Shown here piece by piece: positions 22,478-31,769 of a stretch of 64,000 nucleotides of DNA (position 1 is its first letter; the number at the start of each line of letters is the position of its first letter). The DNA lies in NCBI GenBank assembly GCA_017481945.1, contig JAFUOJ010000021.1, forward strand, positions 159,600 through 223,599, read 5' to 3'. Origin of the DNA: Parabacteroides sp. GTDB lineage: Bacteria; Bacteroidota; Bacteroidia; Bacteroidales; Tannerellaceae. The notes under the pieces are model-generated. The model saw nothing but the letters and a program-made list of their open reading frames with translations. It did not search any database and was not told where the DNA came from. The position numbers and the translations under genes are program-made.

Positions 22478-24280
22478 ATGAATTTGCCAAACGAATATGT
22501 TCTTCAAAACGGGAAATACCGAATAACTCACACCATTGGACAAGGAGGGTTTGGTATAACATATAAAGGCGTTTGGTATACGGAAGTCAAGGGCTCATTA
22601 GGAACAGTTAAAACAGAAGTACCGATTTGTATAAAAGAATATTTCTTTAAAGACTACTGCTATAGGGATACAAATGACTCTTTTACTGTCAAAGTTCATT
22701 CAGAAACAGGTAGAGTTCTTTTCAATAAATTCAAGGAAAAGCTTATCAAAGAGGCGAAAATACTTTCTGAAGTCCATCATCCACACATTGTAAATGTGTT
22801 AGAAGTTTTCGAAGAAAATGGGACAGCCTATATAGCTATGGAATATATTTCAGGTTGTTCTCTCAAATCCATGATGGATAGGGAAGGGGTACTGCCAGAA
22901 GCAAAGGTGCTTCGATATGTTCATCAGATAGGAGAGGCGCTTCAGTTTGTACATGAGAAAAATATTCTTCATTTAGATATTAAGCCCAGCAACATCCTTA
23001 TTGATTCGTCCGGAAAAGCTCGTCTCATAGATTTTGGTGTAAGTAAAAGATATGATGTTGAGCAGCAAGAGACCAGTACGACAATGTTGACTCTCTCTAA
23101 AGGATTTGCTTCAATAGAACAGTATGATAATGAAGGAATACAAAATTTTTCTCCATGCCCGGATATTTATTCGTTGGGAGCTACCATGTACAATTTATTG
23201 ACAGGAAAAATCCCTACAGAGTCTATTTTAAGAGCTACACGTCCTTTATTGGAGCCAACGAAACTAAATAAAGACATATCTTCTAAGACTGAGGCTGTAA
23301 TCATTAAAGCTATGCAGATTATTCCGGCAGATCGTTTTCAAACAATCACCGAAATGATGGCTGCATTGGATTTTCCGGCAGAGGAGGAAGAAACTAATTT
23401 ATTAACTGAAAAATTAGAATCAGATAGTAAAGAGGATGAAACAACAGTTTTAAATATAAAAGAACAAACTTCTCCCGAGGAGGAGGATGAACAAACAATT
23501 ATAAGAAGAGAAACTATCTCTTCTTTCTCTAACAAAAAGAAAAGTAAGGGAAAGCTTTTACTAATACCGATATTTGTAGTTGCGATTATTTGCTCAGGTG
23601 TCATTTTATTTTTGAGAGCACGAGGAAATAAAATAGATATTGAAGAGAGAGTTCAAGTAGATAGTTTGTTATTGAAGAAAAATCCTGTAGATTCTAATGT
23701 AATAGAGGATAAACAAGAACTTTTTGTTGAGAAGAAAGTGGATACCTCCAAAATCAATCAGGAATTAAAACAGAAGACAGAAAAAGCTATAATCGAGAAG
23801 AAGGTTGATGTTAAAGAAAATACGACTAAGAAGAATGATGTTCAGCCACAGCCAGAACAACATTCAGTCCAAGATATAGAGACTAAGTATGCAACATTGA
23901 TTCTTTCAGGTAAAGAAAAAATGGAGAATGCTGATTTTATAAATGCAAGATTAGATTTTACAAAAGCAAAAGAAATTAAGCTCACAGAAGAGGTTATACG
24001 TCTTTTAATTACTTGTGATGAAGAAGAAGCTATAAAACAACTTGCAGATAGGAAAGCTCAATATGAAATCAAAAAGACTTTTGGAAATTTCATGATTGTA
24101 CGAAAGAAATCAACAAAGTTATATGGGGCGATTGATGAAGAGGCTAAAGAATGTATTCCTTGTATTTATTTGAATGTAGGAATTACTGATAATGGCCGTG
24201 CTTTTGAACGTAAAGATGGGTTATTTGACATTTATAATGCCAAGGGGATATTAATAAATGAAGGAGTAACCTATTATTAA
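22478..24280 (+). CDS. Transmembrane Ser/Thr protein kinase with C-terminal WG-like sensor
   Basis: A 600-residue protein. Kinase domain about 14-297: glycine loop GQGGFG (21-26), Lys53, Glu92, HLDIKPSN (165-172) and DFG (185-187). The usual HRD arginine is Leu, so this is a non-RD kinase. An acidic juxtamembrane segment (300-350) has two threonine motifs, DETTVLN (Thr322/323) and DEQTIIRR (Thr340). A single membrane helix (about 359-380) leads to a periplasmic part of about 220 residues with a charged linker, a TPR-like helical segment and WG-type repeats (YGAIDEEAKECIPCIY). It probably senses an envelope signal. Downstream genes are closely spaced and likely cotranscribed. Confidence 0.92.
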   Translation: MNLPNEYVLQNGKYRITHTIGQGGFGITYKGVWYTEVKGSLGTVKTEVPICIKEYFFKDYCYRDTNDSFTVKVHSETGRVLFNKFKEKLIKEAKILSEVHHPHIVNVLEVFEENGTAYIAMEYISGCSLKSMMDREGVLPEAKVLRYVHQIGEALQFVHEKNILHLDIKPSNILIDSSGKARLIDFGVSKRYDVEQQETSTTMLTLSKGFASIEQYDNEGIQNFSPCPDIYSLGATMYNLLTGKIPTESILRATRPLLEPTKLNKDISSKTEAVIIKAMQIIPADRFQTITEMMAALDFPAEEEETNLLTEKLESDSKEDETTVLNIKEQTSPEEEDEQTIIRRETISSFSNKKKSKGKLLLIPIFVVAIICSGVILFLRARGNKIDIEERVQVDSLLLKKNPVDSNVIEDKQELFVEKKVDTSKINQELKQKTEKAIIEKKVDVKENTTKKNDVQPQPEQHSVQDIETKYATLILSGKEKMENADFINARLDFTKAKEIKLTEEVIRLLITCDEEEAIKQLADRKAQYEIKKTFGNFMIVRKKSTKLYGAIDEEAKECIPCIYLNVGITDNGRAFERKDGLFDIYNAKGILINEGVTYY

Positions 24281-24290
24281 GTATTAGTTT

Positions 24291-25241
24291 ATGAAAAGTT
24301 TTTGGATTATAATTTTTCTTATTGTATTACCAATAAGTTTAAGTGCTCAACAAAGAGCAGAATATAATAGAAATGGGGACGAGGCTATGAAACGTCTCGA
24401 TTATAGTGATGCCAGAATGTGGTATGAAGAAGGTGTTGTAGAATGTGATTCATATAGTATTGGGCAATTAACTACAATTTGGTTATCTAATCAAGAAATG
24501 CGTTCCTCTATGCGTAGCTTGATGAATAAGTGTTTAAATTGTCTAACTGTTATGGCTAATGAAAATGATACAATCGCAATATCAAGATTGATTACTTATT
24601 ATACGGAGGGGATAGGGACCCCTAAAAATGAAGAATTGGCAATCTATTGGCAAGAACGTTTAAATACGTTACGTGAGCCTGTAAAAGAAACTAATGTTTC
24701 TTTAGGGAATCAAGATCTACCGGAAAAGAAGAAAGAACCTATGAAATTCTTTGTAGGTTATACCTATTCAAAAGAAGCTCCTTATGGTATAACTGTTGGA
24801 GGAATAAAATCCCGCTTAGGTTGGTTTGTCCGTTTTCGAACGAATCTGGGATTTGATAATTATGAAAATGAATGTAAAGGAAATGGACAAATAGTAGGCT
24901 CTGTGACAGGTAGCCCTTTTATACGTTTTACAGACAACCAAAAGGTAAATTGCTATGCAGGAACCGCAGGTATTGTTGTAAAATGTACATCTTGGTTATA
25001 TACTTCTTTAGGTTTAGGGTATGGTAGTAGAAAATTACTTTGTGAATATAAATCTATTGACGCAGTTGATCACACAATAGAAAGTTCATATTGGAGTAAA
25101 AATATTGATTATTCTTATAATGGTTTGGCTGCAGATTTAGACTTTATGATAAAATTAGGACCTATCTATGTTAATGCAGGATGTAATACTATAAATTTTA
25201 AATATATAGACTTTAATGCAGGTCTTGGTGTGTTTTTTTAA
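24291..25241 (+). CDS. Exported TPR/Sel1-like protein with C-terminal barrel-like domain
   Basis: A 316-residue protein with a signal peptide (MKSFWIIIFLIVLPISLSAQ). Residues about 20-130 are helical and resemble TPR/Sel1 repeats (AMKRLDYSDARMWYEEGV). From about 150 the protein is rich in aromatic beta strands and ends with GLGVFF, a terminal phenylalanine typical of outer-membrane proteins. It lies 10 bp after the kinase gene. A small outer-membrane barrel with a periplasmic helical head that contacts the kinase sensor is possible. I do not recognise a named family. Confidence 0.6.
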   Translation: MKSFWIIIFLIVLPISLSAQQRAEYNRNGDEAMKRLDYSDARMWYEEGVVECDSYSIGQLTTIWLSNQEMRSSMRSLMNKCLNCLTVMANENDTIAISRLITYYTEGIGTPKNEELAIYWQERLNTLREPVKETNVSLGNQDLPEKKKEPMKFFVGYTYSKEAPYGITVGGIKSRLGWFVRFRTNLGFDNYENECKGNGQIVGSVTGSPFIRFTDNQKVNCYAGTAGIVVKCTSWLYTSLGLGYGSRKLLCEYKSIDAVDHTIESSYWSKNIDYSYNGLAADLDFMIKLGPIYVNAGCNTINFKYIDFNAGLGVFF

Positions 25242-25253
25242 TAGTTGAATGAT

Positions 25254-27455
25254 ATGAAACGTATATATATTTTCTTTTTATTTTGTTCGTTAGCAGGATT
25301 TGTTTTTAGTTGTATAGATGATCCTGTCATGGATACGCATTTACAAAACGGAATAGCTCCAGAGGTTTCTGAAACTTCAGAAATATCAAAAAAAGCATCG
25401 ACTATTACACTAAAAGCAAGTATATTAAAAGAAAATGGTTCACAAATATTAGAATGTGGCGTTTGTTGGAGTGATAAGTCTGATTATCTACCTCAAAAGA
25501 ATATTTCTGAAGGTCGATATAAAAAGGCTACAAATTTAGAAAATAGGGAATTTCAGGTTACTATATCGGATCTTAATGATAATACAGAATATTATGTATA
25601 TGCTTATGCGATAAATGAAACTGATACGGCATTCTCTACAAAAAGTGCTTATAAAACAGTTCTTGGAGTAGGAGAGGTAAAGACTCTTCCAATAGATAGT
25701 ACTCATATAAAAGCAACCTCGGTCTTGGTTAGTGGACAAATAAAAAATAGAGGAGAGGGTATCGATAAGGCAGGATTTTATTTGTCAGAAGAAAATGATG
25801 TACCTTCATCTAACGATTCTATCATTTTATGTAATGAGGATATAACAGAAGTGGATTCTTTTAGCTGTTTCATTTCTAATTTAAAACCAAGTACACTTTA
25901 TTATGTACGAGCATTTGCAACTAATTCTTTTGGAGAGTTTGCATTTAATGTGGATTCATTTTATACAACAGATGGAATGCCTATATTAGATGTGCTATCT
26001 TTAGATAGTATAAGTTTTACTTCTGTTGATTTATCAGCTTCATTAATTAGCGAAGGAGACTCTTCCTTGACAGCTTTTGGATTCTGTTGGGGAACAATGG
26101 AGGAACCAACTATCGAAAATACCGACACAAGTGTTTGTTCTGAGATAGTAGATAATAAATTTAGTGGTAGTATATATGATCTACAATCAAATAAGAAATA
26201 TTATGTACGTGCGTACGCAACAAATGTCTTTGGTACAGCTTATAGTTCTAATACAAAAGCATTTTTTACTAAAAGTCAGTTACCAACAGTTCTAACTCTT
26301 CCTGTCACAGAGGAAACGATAAAGAATGGAACTGCTGTAGTAGGTGGAGAGTTACAAGATGAAGGAATGTCTGAAGTAACAACTATTGGTATTTGTTGGT
26401 CTATTAATAATGAAAATCCTAATCTTTCAGATATGAATTGTTTTTATAAAGAAATACCATTGGAAAGATTAGATGAAAATAATATATTCACCGACTCATT
26501 GACAGATTTAACAGGAGGAACAACCTATTATGTTAATACATATGCGATTAATGAAAATGGGATTCAATATGGGAATGTAGAGTCTTTTAAGACACCATCA
26601 ATTTTAGTCGAAAGGAATATTTATTCAGGAGCCAAACGTTCTTTTTCTGCAGGTTTTACTATCAATAACCAAGCATACATTGTTGGTGGAGATTTAGGAA
26701 ATGAGCGAACAAATGAAACATATAGTTATAATGCAGATATAGACGAATGGACTTTGGCTGCTCCATATATAAAAGCTTATTCACAAATGGCAGCATGTAC
26801 AGACGAAGAAAAAGCATATATTATAGGAGGAACTGATAAGTCTATTTATGCTACTGATGTACAATGTTATCAACCAACGTCTAACACTTGGGTTTCAATG
26901 CCTTCTTTGCCTGAAGGAGAAGGAAGGTATGACGCAGTTAGTTTCGTCTATCGAGATTCTATTTATGTATTAGGAGGAGTTAGCAATAATGAAAACTCAA
27001 GAGAACTTTGGCAATATACAGGAGATTCATGGATATTGAAAACCACTGAGTTCCCAATACCTCAACAAAAGGGTGTAATTTTAGTTGTAAATGATACTGT
27101 ATATGCTGGATTAGGAAGTAATACAGGTCTAACAAGAGGATTTTGGATGGCCTCTGATAGTTTAACTACGTGGGAAGATGTGCCGGGAACTTTACCCAGC
27201 AATATTGGAATAATATCATCTTCTGTATATTATAAGAATGAAAATAGGAATAGTTTCTTCATGATTGATAATAATGGTAAGATATGGGAATACAACTTGT
27301 CTGAAAATAAATGGTTAGAACATCTTACAACCTTACAACGTATGAATAATTATCATATGTTTGTATTGAATGATAAAATTTACATTTTAGGGCAAGATCG
27401 TTTTGAGAATAATTTCTTTGTAATGTATGATCCAATTTGGGATCCTGTAAAGTAA
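25254..27455 (+). CDS. Lipoprotein with fibronectin-like repeats and a kelch propeller
   Basis: A 733-residue protein from the ATG at 25254 (the in-frame TTG at 25245 is ignored). A lipoprotein signal ends VFSC, with Cys near residue 20. Residues about 40-470 contain four copies of a Fn3-like Bacteroidetes module, each with a C(G)VCWS/GFCWG-like strand and a TxYYVRAYATN-like strand. The C-terminal 270 residues are kelch repeats with IVGGD, IIGGT and VLGGV blade starts, predicted to close as a beta-propeller. It is probably displayed on the outer membrane and binds protein or glycan. It lies next to the kinase operon genes with only 12 bp spacing. Confidence 0.8.
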   Translation: MKRIYIFFLFCSLAGFVFSCIDDPVMDTHLQNGIAPEVSETSEISKKASTITLKASILKENGSQILECGVCWSDKSDYLPQKNISEGRYKKATNLENREFQVTISDLNDNTEYYVYAYAINETDTAFSTKSAYKTVLGVGEVKTLPIDSTHIKATSVLVSGQIKNRGEGIDKAGFYLSEENDVPSSNDSIILCNEDITEVDSFSCFISNLKPSTLYYVRAFATNSFGEFAFNVDSFYTTDGMPILDVLSLDSISFTSVDLSASLISEGDSSLTAFGFCWGTMEEPTIENTDTSVCSEIVDNKFSGSIYDLQSNKKYYVRAYATNVFGTAYSSNTKAFFTKSQLPTVLTLPVTEETIKNGTAVVGGELQDEGMSEVTTIGICWSINNENPNLSDMNCFYKEIPLERLDENNIFTDSLTDLTGGTTYYVNTYAINENGIQYGNVESFKTPSILVERNIYSGAKRSFSAGFTINNQAYIVGGDLGNERTNETYSYNADIDEWTLAAPYIKAYSQMAACTDEEKAYIIGGTDKSIYATDVQCYQPTSNTWVSMPSLPEGEGRYDAVSFVYRDSIYVLGGVSNNENSRELWQYTGDSWILKTTEFPIPQQKGVILVVNDTVYAGLGSNTGLTRGFWMASDSLTTWEDVPGTLPSNIGIISSSVYYKNENRNSFFMIDNNGKIWEYNLSENKWLEHLTTLQRMNNYHMFVLNDKIYILGQDRFENNFFVMYDPIWDPVK

Positions 27456-27458
27456 TTA

Positions 27459-28340
27459 ATGATGAATAGAGTTGATATATTAAAAGAAATTCAGAAAAAT
27501 GCAGACCTTTTGTCTACATCTGAGTATAAATATATTCCATTACATAAAAATTCATCGCCATCAGTAATTGTTCTACGGGAAATTATGCAGTTACTTAGGA
27601 GAGTTTTATTTCCTGGATTTTTCGGAACAGAACAAGAAGTACAGAATGAGTCTATTCAATATTATATAGGAGTATATTTAGAACAAATATATGATTCTTT
27701 ACAAGAACAGATTTATAATGGCTTATGTTTTGAAACAGAACGTTCTCATATATTTAAAGAACAAGCTTCTAAAATAGCAATTGATTTTATTAATAAGATA
27801 CCGAATATTAAATACTTATTGTCAACAGATGTAAAGGCAATTTTAGATGGAGATCCGGCAGCAAAAAGTTCTAGTGAAATAATTTTTTGTTATCCGGCTA
27901 TTCATGCAATTTTATACCAGCGAGTTGCACATGAGTTATTAAAATTAGAAGTACCAGTAATACCACGAATAATTACAGAATTGGCACATTCAGATACTGG
28001 TATTGATATACATCCTGGTGCACAAATTGGAGAATATTTTAGTATTGACCATGGTACGGGTATTGTTATAGGAGAAACTACAATTATAGGAAACCATGTT
28101 CGATTATATCAGGGAGTAACACTTGGTGCAAAGAGTTTTGTTTTAGATGAAAATGGATTACCTTTGAATATACCAAGACATCCTATAATAGAAGATCATG
28201 TAACAATTTATTCAAACACGTCTGTATTAGGAAGAATAAAAATTGGACATAATTCTATTATTGGTGGAAATATTTGGTTAACTCATGACGTTCCTCCAAA
28301 TTCGAAAGTGTTACAGACTCGTGCTATTGAAGATAGATAA
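27459..28340 (+). CDS. cysE: Serine O-acetyltransferase
   Basis: A 293-residue enzyme of the longer plastid/Bacteroidales-like CysE type. The N-terminal two thirds are helical; from about residue 180 the left-handed hexapeptide-repeat helix begins with DIHPGAQIGEYFSIDHGTG and continues through IGETTIIGNHVRLYQGVTLGAKSF (given here in separate parts: DIHPGAQIG, IDHGTGIVIGE, LYQGVTLGA). It forms O-acetylserine from serine and acetyl-CoA for cysteine synthesis. The gene is 3 bp behind the kelch lipoprotein gene, so it is read from the signalling operon unless an internal promoter exists. Confidence 0.92.
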   Translation: MMNRVDILKEIQKNADLLSTSEYKYIPLHKNSSPSVIVLREIMQLLRRVLFPGFFGTEQEVQNESIQYYIGVYLEQIYDSLQEQIYNGLCFETERSHIFKEQASKIAIDFINKIPNIKYLLSTDVKAILDGDPAAKSSSEIIFCYPAIHAILYQRVAHELLKLEVPVIPRIITELAHSDTGIDIHPGAQIGEYFSIDHGTGIVIGETTIIGNHVRLYQGVTLGAKSFVLDENGLPLNIPRHPIIEDHVTIYSNTSVLGRIKIGHNSIIGGNIWLTHDVPPNSKVLQTRAIEDR

Positions 28341-28426
28341 AAGGATTATTTATCTTCTATCTTTGTTTTTTATAATTACCATTATGTTTAATTGTATCTT
28401 TTAAGATTAAACTTTTTATCTAATCA

Positions 28427-28458
28427 TTTGTTTTTAATACGAGGTTGATTTAATTTTG
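28427..28458 (+). promoter_or_regulatory. Promoter of ispE: TTTG and TAATTTTG
   Basis: TTTG at 28427-28430, a 20-bp spacer, TAATTTTG at 28451-28458. The box overlaps an in-frame TTG at 28456, so that codon cannot be the start. Confidence 0.6.
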
Positions 28459-28479
28459 TCTATTATAAAAAATGAATTT

Positions 28480-29289
28480 ATGCTCTGTTTTCCTAATGCT
28501 AAAATCAATTTGGGATTAAATATTATAAATAAACGTCCCGATGGTTATCATAATATTGAAACTATTTTTTATCCGATACCTGTTGTTGACGCTTTAGAAA
28601 TAACTCATGCGGAAACACTTTCTTTTTCACAAACAGGAATTAAAATAGATACTCCTATTGAGAAAAATTTAGTTGTTAAAGCTTTGAATTTGTTGAAGAA
28701 ACAATATAAAATACCTGATGTAGAAATACATTTATTAAAAGCGATACCTTTTGGAGCAGGTTTAGGTGGAGGTTCTGCGGATGCTGCTTTTATGTTGAAG
28801 TTATTAAATGACTATTTCAATCTGCATATTTCAATTGAAAAATTAGAAGAATTAGCAAGTGAAATTGGTGCTGATTGTCCTTTTTTTATTCGTAATAAAC
28901 CTGTATTTGCTTCTGGTATTGGTAATATTTTTGAACCGATAAACTTATCTTTAAAAGGGTATTATTTATGTTTAATAAAACCTGAGATAATGGTTTCTAC
29001 TCCAGAAGCTTACTCCAAAGTGATTCCAAAAGTTCCTGTAATTTCTTTAAAAGAAATTATTCAAAGGCCTATATCTGAATGGAAACAATGGATGGTCAAT
29101 GACTTTGAGTCAAGTGTTTTTTCTAAACATCCGGAAATAGAATCAATAAAAAATCTTTTATATAGAAAAGGTGCTATTTATGCAGCGATGTCGGGATCAG
29201 GTTCTTCGGTATTTGGATTGTTTGAAGAAGCAACTCATTTAAAAAGTCTTTTTAATGGATGTTTTGTTTGGGAAGGCCCTTTAACATGA
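28480..29289 (+). CDS. ispE: 4-diphosphocytidyl-2-C-methyl-D-erythritol kinase
   Basis: A 269-residue GHMP kinase of the non-mevalonate isoprenoid pathway. The N-terminus [12 protein letters not shown] and [14 protein letters not shown] are diagnostic for Isp[13 protein letters not shown] is the ATP-binding loop and [13 protein letters not shown] the C-terminal motif. It phosphorylates CDP-methylerythritol. I set the start at the ATG at 28480 because the upstream TTG lies in the promoter box. The stop codon overlaps the next start codon by 4 nt (ATGA). Confidence 0.95.
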   Translation: MLCFPNAKINLGLNIINKRPDGYHNIETIFYPIPVVDALEITHAETLSFSQTGIKIDTPIEKNLVVKALNLLKKQYKIPDVEIHLLKAIPFGAGLGGGSADAAFMLKLLNDYFNLHISIEKLEELASEIGADCPFFIRNKPVFASGIGNIFEPINLSLKGYYLCLIKPEIMVSTPEAYSKVIPKVPVISLKEIIQRPISEWKQWMVNDFESSVFSKHPEIESIKNLLYRKGAIYAAMSGSGSSVFGLFEEATHLKSLFNGCFVWEGPLT

Positions 29290-29864
29290 ATCAGTTTATA
29301 GTCGATTTTTTTGATACATTAGCAGATCGTTGGGATGAACTTTGTACACATGATTCTGACAAATTAAACTATCTATTGCAAAGAACTGGATTACGGAAAG
29401 GACTTCGTATATTAGATATAGGATGTGGTACTGGAGTATTAGAAGAGTTTCTATTACCCTATTCACCTATTCAGATTGTTGGAGTTGATTTTTCTCCAAA
29501 GATGATTCAAAAGGCTCAAAGTAAATATAGAACTCCTTTAGTTGATTTTCGTTGTATGGATGTACATGATATACGAGATGAAATATTTGATTACATCATT
29601 GCGTATAGTGTTTTTCCACATTTCTTTAATCTGAAGAAAACAATTGCTCATTTAGCAAATTTGTTAGTCTCTGGAGGAGAATTTGTGATTTGTCATAGTG
29701 AGGGACGTGATAGAATAAACGGTCTTCATACAAAGCAAGCAAATAAACTATCTAAAAATTTACCTTCTGTAGTGGAGTTAACAAAATTACTCTCCCCCTA
29801 TTTTACAATTCAAACAGCGGAAGACAATGAGAATCTTTATCTGGTTAGAGCAATCCGCCGATAA
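29286..29864 (+). CDS. Class I SAM-dependent methyltransferase
   Basis: A 192-residue protein. Motif I is [16 protein letters not shown], followed by [14 protein letters not shown] (acidic SAM-ribose contact) and [12 protein letters not shown]. It overlaps ispE by 4 nt, so translation is probably coupled; the longer frame from a TTG at 29259 is not needed. The substrate cannot be inferred. The family includes ubiquinone/menaquinone and small-molecule methylases; C-terminal substrate-binding part is short. Confidence 0.8.
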   Translation: MNQFIVDFFDTLADRWDELCTHDSDKLNYLLQRTGLRKGLRILDIGCGTGVLEEFLLPYSPIQIVGVDFSPKMIQKAQSKYRTPLVDFRCMDVHDIRDEIFDYIIAYSVFPHFFNLKKTIAHLANLLVSGGEFVICHSEGRDRINGLHTKQANKLSKNLPSVVELTKLLSPYFTIQTAEDNENLYLVRAIRR

Positions 29865-29892
29865 TCCTCTATTCTTATCACAATATAATTAT

Positions 29893-29900
29893 TACCTTTG
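29893..29900 (+). promoter_or_regulatory. -7 box TACCTTTG 5 bp before the ygiQ start
   Basis: The ATG is at 29906, so a transcript starting at the usual distance would have almost no leader. Confidence 0.45.
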
Positions 29901-29905
29901 CCACT

Positions 29906-31720
29906 ATGAAAACATTTAAACCAGAGGCATGGTTGCCAACTACAAAAAAAGAGGTAGACGCTCGTGGATGGGATTATATAGATGTGATACTTTTTAGTGG
30001 AGATGCATATGTTGATCACCCATCTTTTGGTTCTGCTGTTATAGGACGAACATTAGAGTCAATGGGATTACGTGTCGCTATTGTTCCACAACCTGATTGG
30101 CGAGGTGATTATCGTGATTTTAAAAAGTTGGGAGCTCCTCGCCTATTTTTTGGAGTGTCGGCAGGTGCAATGGATTCAATGATTAATCATTATACAGCAA
30201 ACAAACGGCTACGTAGCGATGACGCTTATACACCTGATTGCCGAGCTGGTATGCGTCCTGATTACCCCAGTATTGTTTATACAAAGATTTTAAAGGAACT
30301 ATATCCTGACGTTCCTGTTGTTTTAGGAGGAATTGAAGCTTCGCTTCGCCGATTAACTCATTATGATTATTGGCAAGACAAACTATTACCCGGAATCTTA
30401 AAAGATAGTCCTGCTGATTTATTGATATATGGTATGGGAGAATTACCAATAAAGGAGTTAGTTCGTCGTTTGCAAAAGGGTATTCTTTTTCATGAAATTA
30501 AGGATATCCCACAAACAGCTTACTTGGCAGATAAAGTTGAAATCTCTCCAAATGATATTCATCTTTTTTCACACGAAGATTGTTTACGAGATAAATTAAA
30601 ACAAGCAAAAAATTTTAGACATATTGAAGAAGAATCTAATAAACAACAAGCATCTCGTATTTTGCAAAAAGTGGGTAAACAAACAATTGTTGTAAATCCT
30701 CCCTATCCGCCTATGACGGAAGAGGAAATAGACGCTTCTTTTGATTTACCCTACACTCGTCTCCCCCATCCTAAATATAAAGGGAAAGTAATACCTGCTT
30801 TTGAGATGATAAAGTTCTCAGTAAATATTCATCGAGGTTGTTTTGGAGGTTGTGCTTTCTGTACAATCTCGGCTCACCAGGGAAAATTTATAGCCTCACG
30901 TAGTAAGAAATCTATCTTAAAAGAAGTAAGGCAAATTATAGAGATGGATGATTTTAAAGGATATTTGAGCGATTTGGGAGGACCCTCTGCCAATATGTAC
31001 AAAATGAAAGGGATAAAACCTGAGATTTGTGCACAATGCAAGAAACCCTCTTGTATATCTCCTATGGTTTGTAAAAATCTAAATGCAGACCATACTCCTT
31101 TATTAGAAATATATCGAGAAGTTGATGGTTTACCAGATATAAAACGATCTTTTATAGGAAGTGGTGTACGTTATGATTTATTATTACATCGATATGCTGA
31201 TGATCATTTGAATCAAGCTGCACATACTTATACAGAGGAGTTAATAGCTCGTCATGTGTCTGGACGTCTAAAAGTTGCACCTGAACATACAGAAGATAAT
31301 GTATTAAAAATGATGAGGAAACCCTCATTTGAACTATTTGGTCAGTTCAAGAAAATATTTGATCGAGTAAATAAAAAACAGGGATTAAATCAGCAATTAA
31401 TCCCCTACTTTATTTCTAGTCATCCAGGATGTACAGAAGCTGATATGGCAAATTTAGCTGTCCAAACAAAAAAACTACATTTTCAGTTGGAACAAGTACA
31501 AGACTTTACTCCTACTCCAATGACCTTAGCTACAGAAATGTACTACACAGGCTATCATCCTTATACTTTAGAAAAAGTATATACAGCTCGTAGTAAGGAA
31601 CAAAAGTTAGCACAACGACAATTTTTCTTTTGGTATAAGCCCGAATTTCGTCGTCAAATTATACAGGCTTTACACAAAATAGGAAAGAAAGACTTAATCA
31701 TAAAATTATTTGGGAAATAA
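29906..31720 (+). CDS. YgiQ-family radical SAM protein
   Basis: A 604-residue protein with the YgiQ N-terminal domain (about 1-290; start KTFKPEAWLPTTKKEVDARG with DVILFSGDAYVDHP further on) and a radical SAM barrel with Cys in NIHRGCFGGCAFCTIS (C-x3-C-x2-C). Four further cysteines at CAQCKKPSC may bind another Fe-S cluster. The reaction of YgiQ is not established. It lacks the longer C-terminal tail of some homologues. A bidirectional terminator follows directly. Confidence 0.9.
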   Translation: MKTFKPEAWLPTTKKEVDARGWDYIDVILFSGDAYVDHPSFGSAVIGRTLESMGLRVAIVPQPDWRGDYRDFKKLGAPRLFFGVSAGAMDSMINHYTANKRLRSDDAYTPDCRAGMRPDYPSIVYTKILKELYPDVPVVLGGIEASLRRLTHYDYWQDKLLPGILKDSPADLLIYGMGELPIKELVRRLQKGILFHEIKDIPQTAYLADKVEISPNDIHLFSHEDCLRDKLKQAKNFRHIEEESNKQQASRILQKVGKQTIVVNPPYPPMTEEEIDASFDLPYTRLPHPKYKGKVIPAFEMIKFSVNIHRGCFGGCAFCTISAHQGKFIASRSKKSILKEVRQIIEMDDFKGYLSDLGGPSANMYKMKGIKPEICAQCKKPSCISPMVCKNLNADHTPLLEIYREVDGLPDIKRSFIGSGVRYDLLLHRYADDHLNQAAHTYTEELIARHVSGRLKVAPEHTEDNVLKMMRKPSFELFGQFKKIFDRVNKKQGLNQQLIPYFISSHPGCTEADMANLAVQTKKLHFQLEQVQDFTPTPMTLATEMYYTGYHPYTLEKVYTARSKEQKLAQRQFFFWYKPEFRRQIIQALHKIGKKDLIIKLFGK

Positions 31721-31755
31721 AAAATGGCAACTGTGTTATTTTCAGTTGCCATTTT
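31721..31755. terminator. Bidirectional terminator between ygiQ and ridA
   Basis: AAAATGGCAACTG pairs with CAGTTGCCATTTT, with T runs on both strands, between convergent genes. Confidence 0.88.
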
Positions 31756-31769
31756 CTTTATAAAAAGAA

